7,275 nt of DNA from Candidatus Thalassarchaeaceae archaeon (lineage in GTDB: Archaea; Thermoplasmatota; Poseidoniia; Poseidoniales; Thalassarchaeaceae): the NCBI GenBank assembly GCA_029250565.1, contig JAQXFA010000018.1, forward strand, positions 1 through 7,275. Direction: 5' to 3'. The translations under genes and the position numbers were made by a program. Under the pieces are notes generated by a model. The model ran no database searches. It was given only the letters and a program-made list of their open reading frames with translations, and was not told where the DNA came from. Positions within the stretch are counted from its first letter, which is position 1. Each line of letters starts with the position of its first letter. This document shows, in pieces, positions 1 through 5,594 of the stretch.

Positions 1-1667
1 GCCAACAGCCGATCCCAAACGCTCTCCTCCATGCCTGCTGTAAATTCTGCCGAGAATAAGAAAGAAACTTGAGATTCATCATCTTGACTTGTATACATTG
101 GAGCAACTTCTAACCAACACAAACGACCTTGTTCTGTTGGAACAAGTGAACCACCTTCGTCAGATACATACTTTCGTTCCAATAATTTAGCAATTGTAGT
201 AGCATAAGTTGATGGGCGACCTATGCCTTGATCTTTCATGACTGCAACTAAACTATGTTGGCGGTATCTCCTAGGGGGTTTTGTCTCATCTTCAATATAG
301 GAAGGGCTATCTTCATTCTTATCAATCTTCAAAGATTCTCCTTCTTCAATGCTGAAAGCCGGTTCAGATGTTTTTGGATGAGATGTTGCGATGTTTTCAA
401 ACGCGGCTTCCCACCCAGGATGAGTACGCCATGAATATGTGCCTGTCAATGTCTTTGAAAATCCTTTAACTTCAGCAACTAAGGAACGGCGTTGGTACTC
501 AGAATTATTCATTTGACTAGCAGTAAATCGTGCCCAAATCAATTGATAGAGTTGTAACTCATCGTTACCAATCCCCTCGGGTGCAAGCACATCGGGCCTT
601 GTTGGACGGATTGCTTCGTGCGCATCTTGAGCGCTATCATCTTTCTTACCTAGTACCCCTGTACCTATGTGGTCACCGCCCCATTTTTTCTCAATTAATT
701 CTTTAATTGTTGCACGTGCTGTCCCGCTAGTACGAGTTGAATCTGTTCGTATGTATGTGATATGCCCGGCGTTATACAATTCACTGGCTACTCTCATTGT
801 TCTCTTAGGAGTCCAACTACTCCACCTACTACCCGCTGACTGTAGAAGTGCATCGGTAGTAAAAGGTGGCTGGGCTCTCCTCGTGTATGTTGAAGATTTG
901 TTGTTAGATATTACTAAATTATCTTCGGAAACCAAAGAATCGTATGCTGATTTAGCTAGAGTCTCATCATTTGTTCGGCTAGAATCAAATTTACCATCTT
1001 GATCACGCCATGCATCTTCATCATCCGATTCATGAAACCTAGCGTTGAAATTAATTCCTTGAGCATCTGCTTTAACTGCGAAATATGGGGTTGGGACGAA
1101 TGCTTCCCGTTCCAACTCTTTGTCTACTACGAATCCAAGAGTCGGCGTCTGTACCCGACCCATTGATTTCAAGCGCCACGAACGGGCAAATTTTGAAGTT
1201 CTATAACCTACTAATCTGTCCATGAATCTTCGCACCTTTGCAGCATCTACTAAATTAATGTCAATCTCAGATGCCGCCGCAATTGCTTCATCTATTGCTG
1301 GCTTTGTGATCTCATGAAAAATAATTCTTCGGCAAGGTGCAATATCACCTAGTAATTCACTAAGCCTCCAAGCGATGAATTCCCCCTCACGGTCAGGGTC
1401 AGTTGCTAGTAAAATTTCATCAACATTTGCTTTACTAGCATCATTTTGAAGCATACCAACAGTCTTTTTCGCCCGCTCTGTAAAATCCCAAGGTGGTTGT
1501 GGTAGGCTATCTTCTTTTGATGCCCACATCGCTTTTCGAGCGTCCTTGTGTTTACCCGTTGGTAAATCTTGAACGTGCCCGTTACTGGCTCGTACCAAGT
1601 AGTTCTTTCCGAGATATTTTTGTATTGTTTTGGCTTTGGCTTTTGATTCAACTATTAGCATTTTCAT
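1..1667 (-). CDS. topA: DNA topoisomerase I, type IA, bacterial-type (3'-truncated by window edge)
   Basis: Relaxes negatively supercoiled DNA by cutting one strand through a 5'-phosphotyrosine link and passing the other strand. The frame is open for 555 codons from ATG at 1667 to the window edge, with no frameshift. The N-terminal Toprim domain (about residues 1-120) shows Glu7 in LIVESKAKAKTI and the DxD signature TDPDREGEF (Asp90, Asp92). SMGRVQTPTLG follows at 168-178. The active site is GHITYIRTDST with catalytic Tyr305 and Arg307. AHEAIRPT is at 349-356 and GIGRPSTYATTI at 481-492. The GRPSTYA form is typical of bacterial TopA, whereas topoisomerase III and most archaeal type IA enzymes have a GT-ATR variant. 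The C-terminal region, where zinc fingers would be, is outside the window. The start is supported by a strong Shine-Dalgarno and by the family N-terminus beginning just before the Toprim strand. Confidence 0.97.
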   Translation of the reverse strand, partial: MKMLIVESKAKAKTIQKYLGKNYLVRASNGHVQDLPTGKHKDARKAMWASKEDSLPQPPWDFTERAKKTVGMLQNDASKANVDEILLATDPDREGEFIAWRLSELLGDIAPCRRIIFHEITKPAIDEAIAAASEIDINLVDAAKVRRFMDRLVGYRTSKFARSWRLKSMGRVQTPTLGFVVDKELEREAFVPTPYFAVKADAQGINFNARFHESDDEDAWRDQDGKFDSSRTNDETLAKSAYDSLVSEDNLVISNNKSSTYTRRAQPPFTTDALLQSAGSRWSSWTPKRTMRVASELYNAGHITYIRTDSTRTSGTARATIKELIEKKWGGDHIGTGVLGKKDDSAQDAHEAIRPTRPDVLAPEGIGNDELQLYQLIWARFTASQMNNSEYQRRSLVAEVKGFSKTLTGTYSWRTHPGWEAAFENIATSHPKTSEPAFSIEEGESLKIDKNEDSPSYIEDETKPPRRYRQHSLVAVMKDQGIGRPSTYATTIAKLLERKYVSDEGGSLVPTEQGRLCWLEVAPMYTSQDDESQVSFLFSAEFTAGMEESVWDRLL

Positions 1668-1672
1668 GGATA

Positions 1673-1679
1673 CTCCTCC
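1673..1679 (-). promoter_or_regulatory. Shine-Dalgarno of topA
   Basis: GGAGGAG on the minus strand, five bases before the ATG at 1667. It is the best ribosome binding site in the window and fixes the topA start. A possible archaeal TATA-like element, CAATAAA (1709-1715, minus), would place transcription start near 1687 and give a leader of about 20 bases that includes this site. A second A/T stretch, CATAAAATG (1685-1693), lies too close to the start unless the transcript is leaderless. The promoter assignment is weak; the ribosome binding site is clear. Confidence 0.75.
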
Positions 1680-1734
1680 AGGCACATTTTATGCCTCCAA
1701 TAATGCTGTTTATTGAAGTCGCTTCGCGTACGTG

Positions 1735-1746
1735 CGCTCGCGAGCG
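1735..1746. repeat. Perfect 12-base palindrome upstream of topA
   Basis: CGCTCGCGAGCG is a perfect palindrome centred on 1740/1741. It lies 68 bases upstream of the topA start inside a short GC-rich, CpG-rich patch (about 1721-1760) that contrasts with the A/T-rich flanks. It could be a binding site for a dimeric regulator or a supercoiling-sensitive element of the topA promoter. That role is inference from its position; only the symmetry is seen. Confidence 0.4.
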
Positions 1747-1854
1747 AGGAAATCGCCGATGACTAATTGTGATTGTCAACGACTCTGTCCGCATCCAAGT
1801 TCTGCCCGCCCTATCAACCCTAGATAAACAATGTTGAAGGCTGGATGATAATAA

Positions 1855-1906
1855 CCCCGTCAGGGGAACGTAGTTCCCCAAGCCAAAGCAATAATTTTTC
1901 TTTTTT
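1855..1906. other. Overlapping hairpins and a pyrimidine tract between topA and the CxxC protein gene
   Basis: GGGGAAC (1863-1869), GTA, GTTCCCC (1873-1879) forms a perfect 7-bp stem. CCCC at 1855-1858 can pair instead with GGGG at 1863-1866, so the two hairpins are mutually exclusive. Plus-strand TTTTTCTTTTTT follows at 1895-1906, and CCAAGCC occurs twice (1879-1885 and 1907-1913). On the minus strand this lies just after the stop codon at 1918 and could end that transcript, but there the tract reads as A. On the plus strand the order hairpin then T tract looks like a terminator, although no plus-strand gene is recognisable upstream. The rest of the 1680-1917 spacer shows no tRNA or convincing ORF. 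Confidence 0.35.
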
Positions 1907-1917
1907 CCAAGCCGACT

Positions 1918-2349
1918 TCAAAATCCCGAACGACTTTGAGACTCGTCCCAAGGTTCAGTTGCAGCCGGACCTGCACAATCAATACAACCCGGATAACCAA
2001 CAGACAAAAGATCTGAAACAATTTGTTCAAATCTACGCCATACATCCTCCAATTCATCTCTACCAATTGGCACCCAAACAATGTCAAGACTTTGTTCAAC
2101 CCCACCTAAAACAAAAAGCGAACCATTTGGCGACACTGCTCGAATTATATTTTCTTCTGCCCCCAACTCAACTTTTGGTTCGTGAACTAAGCTGGGTAAC
2201 TCATCACTAATTTGCAGAGCCATTTTTTGCGCCTCGTAAATAATCTCAATCGGGACTATTAAACGTGTATTTTCGCACTTTAGGAGCCGCCGAGCTGCTT
2301 CCCCAAGTGAGCCCGCCCTAGCCGCCATAAGCGCGCCGATGAGTCGCAA
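1918..2349 (-). CDS. Hypothetical protein, 143 aa, with C-terminal CxxC
   Basis: I do not recognise the family. From TTG at 2349 the protein has 143 residues; ATG at 2328 would give MAARAGSLGEAARRLL and 136 residues. The frame stays open upstream to about 2424 but has no other ATG, GTG or TTG. It opens with an Ala/Arg-rich amphipathic helix (1-24), then a helical stretch (about 34-55), a hydrophobic strand-like part SLFVLGG (77-83) and DIVWVPIG (89-96), a helix (97-116) and a C-terminal tail with GYPGCIDCAG (Cys122, Cys125). No signal peptide or membrane segment is seen. It is a small soluble alpha/beta protein by appearance. One CxxC alone is too little to claim zinc binding unless it dimerises. 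It is divergent from pyrD and upstream of topA on the same strand, but the 250-base spacer argues against a tight operon with topA. Confidence 0.7.
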   Translation of the reverse strand: MRLIGALMAARAGSLGEAARRLLKCENTRLIVPIEIIYEAQKMALQISDELPSLVHEPKVELGAEENIIRAVSPNGSLFVLGGVEQSLDIVWVPIGRDELEDVWRRFEQIVSDLLSVGYPGCIDCAGPAATEPWDESQSRSGF

Positions 2350-2388
2350 CGCTTGAAGAGTGTCGGCTAAGCCGCCGTATTGAGCAGG

Positions 2389-2973
2389 ATGGCAGAACTC
2401 GGCGTTGAAGTGCCCGGATTGGCTTTAGCAAACCCCTTGATGTTAGCAAGTGGCGTCCAAGGTGGCACCGCTGCGGCCCTACATCGAGTAGCAGCCAGTA
2501 AGTGTGGCGGGTTGGTCTCAAAGAGCATTGGTCCTGATGCAAGAGAAATATATCCAGGACCAGTTTGTGTGGAAGCAACTGATTCTGTTGTGCTAAACGC
2601 GATGGGCCTTCCTAATCCCGGCGTGGAATCATTTACTGAAATGATGTCACAAAATGAATTTTCTAAACCAATGTTGGTTTCTATTTTCGGCCCCGATTCG
2701 GAAACCGTTGCAGATATTGCAAAGAAAATGGAGGCCGCAGGAGCAACCGCTTTGGAATTGAATTTATCATGCCCTCACTCCAAACCAGGAAGTCGGGCCC
2801 TAATAGTTGGGCAACAACCTGAATTAATCAAAGAATATATCTCAGCCGTGAAACAGGCTGTAGGAATCCCCGTCTATGCCAAACTGACCCCGAACACCGC
2901 TCAAGTCTCTTTGGAGGCAGGAGCGGCCTTAGAAGCGGGTGCAGACGGTGTTTCCCTCATCAACACCGTATAA
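2389..2973 (+). CDS. pyrD: Dihydroorotate dehydrogenase, class 1B catalytic subunit, N-terminal part (ends at in-frame TAA)
   Basis: Catalyses oxidation of dihydroorotate to orotate with FMN, the fourth step of de novo UMP synthesis. The start chosen is ATG 2389 (MAELGVEVPGLALANPLMLASG), which matches the usual class 1 N-terminus; TTG at 2380 in the same frame adds three residues. Visible motifs, numbered from the ATG, are the FMN and substrate loop GGLVSKSIG (about 40-48), NAMGLPNPG (about 70-78), the catalytic cysteine in NLSCPHSKPGS, the FMN lysine in YAKLTPN, and INTV near the end. The frame then meets TAA at 2971-2973 and resumes at once in the same frame with the expected C-terminal half. 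Family members usually read INTVKA here, so AAA or AAG to TAA is the simplest change. As written the product lacks the FMN phosphate-binding half and should be inactive. A nonsense mutation, a strain variant or a sequencing error all fit. Confidence 0.9.
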   Translation: MAELGVEVPGLALANPLMLASGVQGGTAAALHRVAASKCGGLVSKSIGPDAREIYPGPVCVEATDSVVLNAMGLPNPGVESFTEMMSQNEFSKPMLVSIFGPDSETVADIAKKMEAAGATALELNLSCPHSKPGSRALIVGQQPELIKEYISAVKQAVGIPVYAKLTPNTAQVSLEAGAALEAGADGVSLINTV

Positions 2974-2976
2974 GCT

Positions 2977-3339
2977 TTGGAAGTTGACCCATATGCAGGA
3001 CGGCCTATCATCGGAAATCTCCTTTGTGGGATGTCAGGGCCTGCGATCCGTCCTATCGCTCAAAGAAAGGTCGCTGAAGTAGCTTTAGCAATGCGTCGAG
3101 GTGAAATCCCTAACGCACCGATTCTAGCGATGGGTGGAATTACTACTGGACTTGATGTTGCTCGATTCATCATGCTTGGTGCTTCAGCAGTACAAATCGG
3201 CAGTGCGCTCATTTATGGTGATGCAGATATATTCGAAGAAATAGAAGATGAATTAAATGAATTCATGGATGTGCAAGGATATGATAATCTTGAGAGTATG
3301 CGGGGAATTGCACTTGATTCGATGGAGGGTTTGAATTGA
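2977..3339 (+). CDS. pyrD: Dihydroorotate dehydrogenase, C-terminal part, after in-frame stop
   Basis: This is the second half of the PyrD barrel, in the same frame as the first half and separated from it only by TAA at 2971-2973 and one Ala codon. It contains AGRPIIGN, GMSGPAIRPIAQ, and the FMN phosphate-binding segments ILAMGGITTG and GASAVQIGSALI, followed by the usual acidic C-terminal helix. The nominal start is TTG 2977, but no Shine-Dalgarno precedes it, so independent translation is doubtful. Read through the TAA, the two halves give one protein of about 316 residues, normal for class 1B. The stop codon overlaps the pyrK start by four bases (TTGA, 3336-3339), which implies translational coupling. 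A premature stop at 2971 would therefore be expected to lower pyrK translation as well. Confidence 0.88.
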   Translation: MEVDPYAGRPIIGNLLCGMSGPAIRPIAQRKVAEVALAMRRGEIPNAPILAMGGITTGLDVARFIMLGASAVQIGSALIYGDADIFEEIEDELNEFMDVQGYDNLESMRGIALDSMEGLN

Positions 3340-4319
3340 CACTCTCAACTTCACCAAATACTCGAAGTGCAGACTTTGACCTACAAAAATTAGCAGATGC
3401 ATGCTGTGAAAGGATGGGAAAAGAATTCAATAAATCTGGGAAAATCTCAGCACCTATACCTTTGCCAATTATGGAAATTGTTCATGAAGCGGAAAGCGTA
3501 GTGACAGTTTGGCTGCAAGTACCAGAAGAATTAGCTACTTCATACAAAGCAGGACAATTCTTCATGTGTTGGAATCCTTACGATGCAGAAGGGGGAATGA
3601 GTAGAACTAATTTCAACTCTGAAAAGCCATACAGTGTAGGGGACATCAAAATTGATCGAACCGGAATTGATGAAAGCACTGCAGCCGATGAAGGGGGAGT
3701 GGGCAACACACTCATGGGATTCACAATCAAAGACTTGGGTCGCCAGAGTGGCGAATTAACTCGCATGTCTAAGGGGGATTGGTTGGCGCTAAGAGGACCA
3801 TTTGGAACAACTTTCCCAACACCAAAATCAGGAAGTACCCTGATTCTTGTTTCAGGAGGTATTGGCTCAACCCCAATGCACATGATGGCTAAGGAAGCAA
3901 GGAATAAACTCGGGGACCGTGTGAATATACACGCAATCATGGGTTTTAGAAATGCTAGCGAAGCACATTACGTACAACGTATGGAGGGGCTTTGTGACTC
4001 ACTCACCATTACTACTGATGATGGGACACAAGGAATTCATGGCTACCCCACGCAACCTCTTGAAGAACTGCTCCAAGGTGTAGATTCTGACAATTGTACA
4101 CTACTTACTTGTGGCCCTGAACCAATGATGAAACCAGTGCTTGAAATGGCTGTTAAAACAGGCATTGAATGTTATGCTGCCATGGAAAGATACCTTCCCT
4201 GTGCTATCGCAGTTTGCGGTTTATGCATGGTTGGTAACCGTTTGACTTGCCGACAAGGGCCAGTTATGGAAGGTGATTGGTTACTACAACAAAGTGACTT
4301 CGGACACCATCATGGTTAG
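3336..4319 (+). CDS. pyrK: Dihydroorotate dehydrogenase electron transfer subunit
   Basis: Ferredoxin reductase-like FAD/[2Fe-2S] protein that carries electrons from PyrD FMN to NAD+. The FAD domain starts near residue 44 (PIMEIVHEAESVVTVWLQVP), with KAGQFFMCW at 71-79 and KPYSVGD at 97-103 in place of the usual RPFS motif. The NAD domain shows LVSGGIGSTPM at 171-181, TDDGTQG at 227-233 and LLTCGPEPMM at 256-265. The iron-sulfur cysteines are Cys289, 294, 297 and 305, in the pattern Cx4Cx2Cx7C. The last spacer is shorter than in typical PyrK. The protein has 327 residues against about 250-280 usually. The extra length lies in an N-terminal extension of about 43 residues and an acidic Gly-rich insertion (about 104-126) after the FAD motif. 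The TTG start overlaps the pyrD stop by four bases. Confidence 0.94.
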   Translation: MTLSTSPNTRSADFDLQKLADACCERMGKEFNKSGKISAPIPLPIMEIVHEAESVVTVWLQVPEELATSYKAGQFFMCWNPYDAEGGMSRTNFNSEKPYSVGDIKIDRTGIDESTAADEGGVGNTLMGFTIKDLGRQSGELTRMSKGDWLALRGPFGTTFPTPKSGSTLILVSGGIGSTPMHMMAKEARNKLGDRVNIHAIMGFRNASEAHYVQRMEGLCDSLTITTDDGTQGIHGYPTQPLEELLQGVDSDNCTLLTCGPEPMMKPVLEMAVKTGIECYAAMERYLPCAIAVCGLCMVGNRLTCRQGPVMEGDWLLQQSDFGHHHG

Positions 4320-4347
4320 TGGTCAAATTTATTGAGTAGGCGCTCAC

Positions 4348-4351
4348 GGAG
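4348..4351 (+). promoter_or_regulatory. Shine-Dalgarno of the ccmE-like gene
   Basis: GGAG six bases before ATG 4358. It supports this start and separate translation initiation of the gene, which lies 38 bases after the pyrK stop. No TATA-like element stands out in this short gap, so transcription from the pyr promoter is likely. Confidence 0.55.
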
Positions 4352-4357
4352 TTAGAC

Positions 4358-4741
4358 ATGGCCCTCAGCAGACGTACCCGCTTAGGAATCATCGGGGTTT
4401 TCGTTGTTGTTTCATTAGCCTTAGTTATGGTCGGAAATGAACCAGCGATCCAGTATAGTGTTGATGAAGTGATGGATTCCCCTTCTCAATTCGATGATGA
4501 CGATTTACACTTGCGAGGCACTGTTGCAATCGGTTCTTTTGATTCAGTAAACCGGACTTTCCTAATCACTGGAGATTCCCATAATCTAACCATTAATGCC
4601 GCTGGAGTCGCAATACCTCCTGCATTTGAAGAAGGCAGAGTTGTAGCAATCAAAGGTATTCTGAGTAATCACGCAGGGGAATGGACTCTAAGTGCAGATG
4701 AGATAATCACTGGCTGCCCATCCAAATACGAAGCCGAATGA
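4358..4741 (+). CDS. ccmE: CcmE-like haem chaperone for cytochrome c maturation (CxxxY type)
   Basis: CcmE holds haem covalently on the outer face of the membrane before transfer to apocytochrome c. This 127-residue protein has a basic N-terminus (SRRTR), one membrane anchor (about residues 9-26, LGIIGVFVVVSLALVMVG) and a single OB-fold domain. HLRGTVAIGSF at 51-61, the strand FLITGD, GRVVAIKGIL at 93-102 and SADEIITG at 112-119 follow the CcmE pattern. The haem site is CPSKY (Cys120 to Tyr124). In proteobacteria this is HxxxY; archaea and some sulfate reducers are known to carry CxxxY. The C-terminal tail is very short, ending three residues after the tyrosine. The gene follows pyrK and no other ccm gene is in the window. 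A generic OB-fold membrane protein is the alternative, but motif, length and topology all fit CcmE. Confidence 0.85.
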   Translation: MALSRRTRLGIIGVFVVVSLALVMVGNEPAIQYSVDEVMDSPSQFDDDDLHLRGTVAIGSFDSVNRTFLITGDSHNLTINAAGVAIPPAFEEGRVVAIKGILSNHAGEWTLSADEIITGCPSKYEAE

Positions 4742-4753
4742 ACACGGCGTCAC

Positions 4754-4780
4754 GAACCTCGAACACTTAGCGTGAGGTTC
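4754..4780 (+). repeat. Inverted repeat between ccmE and SRP RNA
   Basis: GAACCTC (4754-4760) and GAGGTTC (4774-4780) form a perfect 7-bp stem with a 13-base loop. CACG (4751-4754) and CGTG (4771-4774) offer a competing pairing. No T tract follows, so a classical terminator is unlikely. It may be a processing signal between the ccmE message and the SRP RNA, or part of the SRP RNA promoter region. No clear TATA box is visible here. Confidence 0.35.
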
Positions 4781-5112
4781 AAATGGGCTAACCAACGCCG
4801 GTTGACTGGGCTAGGAGGGGAGTTGGCGTTCCCTCTTTCACAAATCGCAACTGGTGATCCGAAGCCCGGGGGCGGCGCAGACGAACCGTGGACGAAGCAA
4901 CCGTGGACGTTGACACCTCGCCCCCAAGTGACTCAGGTTGGAAGAACGGATTCCGGAAGGAATCTGCTAACACCGCTAGCCGGGGAATCAGGTGAGGCCA
5001 GGAATGGAGCAGCCCAACCCGGAACCTTGGGTGCCTTGGGGTACCGGGGTTGAGAAGACGGAGGCATTCTCGAAAACGGTAACGAGCGTCCACCTCGGGC
5101 GCGCCCACTTTT
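4781..5112 (+). ncRNA. ffs: Archaeal signal recognition particle RNA (7S RNA)
   Basis: RNA scaffold of the signal recognition particle, which binds SRP54 and SRP19 and targets nascent membrane proteins. The helix 8 core at 4989-5014 (CAGGTGAGGCCAGGAATGG, then AGCAGCC) aligns without gaps to the E. coli 4.5S core CAGGTCAGGTCCGGAAGG, AAGCAGCC, including the GGAA tetraloop; CCGGG (4980-4984) and CCCGG (5018-5022) close it. Helix 6 is GATTCC-GGAA-GGAATC (4949-4964), a GNAR loop as needed for SRP19. In the 5' domain, GGGCT (4808-4812) pairs with AGCCC (4863-4867), helix 3 is GAGGGGA/TTCCCTC, and its loop GTTGGCG can kiss the helix 4 loop CGCAAC. Helix 5 includes CCCCAAG (4922-4928) with CTTGGGG (5035-5041) and GTGGACG (4888-4894) with CGTCCAC (5087-5093). 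Helix 1 is probably AAATGGGC with GCCCACTTT. Ends are uncertain by about 20 bases. Reading frames over this region are spurious. Confidence 0.93.
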
Positions 5113-5118
5113 CATTTT
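5108..5118 (+). terminator. Oligo-T terminator of SRP RNA
   Basis: The SRP RNA 3' end runs into CTTTTCATTTT, two T4 runs one after the other, as expected for archaeal oligo-T termination. The palindrome GGGCGCGCCC (5097-5106) directly upstream could fold locally, although in the mature RNA part of it is needed for helices 1 and 5. The tract reaches the last base of the convergent archease gene. Confidence 0.55.
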
Positions 5119-5591
5119 CAAATATCAAAAATAACTTGGGCAACCCACCCTGGGCCTTCAAATGTAGGGATATCAGGGGCAACACCTGGAAATTCAATAC
5201 CTGCTGGAACCTCGAAGAGTATGAGTTCATGACGAGTAACTGCTTTGATTTCAACCTCTCTTTCGACCTCATCCCCATTAACAAATGAAACTTGGGAATT
5301 AAGTGACCCCTCGGTTAATTGTATTTGTAAATCAACCAACCACCTACCATCAACTTCGCCTTGATAAAGTACTTCTTCAAGCCATGCAACCATGGTATTA
5401 TCCAAACTATTGGCCGCCTCTACACTCCATTCCCCTGTGTGTCTTGTAAGCCCTGACAGTTCTTGTTCTCCTTTTTCAGATAGCAGAATTGACTGCATAC
5501 CCAATGTAACCTCTTGGATTACTGATTCTTTTGTAGCAGCAAATGCGCGGATACCTACATCAGCAGTAGTTGGCATTATCCACCAACTCAT
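5118..5591 (-). CDS. Archease, activator of RNA ligase RtcB
   Basis: Archease is a small metal-binding protein that promotes guanylylation and multiple turnover of the RtcB ligase in tRNA splicing and RNA repair. This 157-residue protein has the family N-terminus MSWWIMPTTADVGIRAFA (usually DHTADVGI), with metal-ligand candidate Asp11. MVAWLEEVLYQGEVDG at 67-82 follows, then the core strand VEIKAVTRHEL at 113-123 (usually KAVTYH) and the C-terminal QVIFDI with Asp156, the second conserved acidic residue. Length is slightly above the usual 140 or so, through a longer loop before the last strand. ATG 5591 is chosen because it places ADVG at the expected distance; an ATG nine bases upstream is closed at once by TGA. 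It lies 72 bases downstream of the kinase gene and may be cotranscribed with it. rtcB is not in the window. Confidence 0.94.
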   Translation of the reverse strand: MSWWIMPTTADVGIRAFAATKESVIQEVTLGMQSILLSEKGEQELSGLTRHTGEWSVEAANSLDNTMVAWLEEVLYQGEVDGRWLVDLQIQLTEGSLNSQVSFVNGDEVEREVEIKAVTRHELILFEVPAGIEFPGVAPDIPTFEGPGWVAQVIFDI

Positions 5592-5594
5592 TTC

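Noticed and set aside
667..1002. Plus-strand ORF of 111 codons
   Set aside because: Antisense shadow of topA, whose motifs are unambiguous.
1648..1881. Minus-strand ORF of 77 codons in the topA leader
   Set aside because: It overlaps the topA start in another frame, is rich in Arg and Ser, and runs through the palindromes; no coding signal is visible.
1680..1917. tRNA, RNase P RNA or C/D box RNA
   Set aside because: No T-arm consensus or acceptor pairing was found, no RNase P conserved regions, and no properly paired C and D boxes.
1845..2210. Plus-strand ORF of 121 codons
   Set aside because: It is antisense to the CxxC protein, has a low-complexity Gln/His/Pro-rich translation, and has no ribosome site.
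2971..2973. Recoding by pyrrolysine or selenocysteine at the pyrD stop
   Set aside because: The codon is TAA; pyrrolysine uses TAG and selenocysteine uses TGA.
4772..5053. Plus-strand ORF of 93 codons and overlapping minus-strand ORFs at 4788-5288
   Set aside because: They lie over the SRP RNA; their composition is dictated by its paired G/C-rich helices and they show no protein-like pattern.
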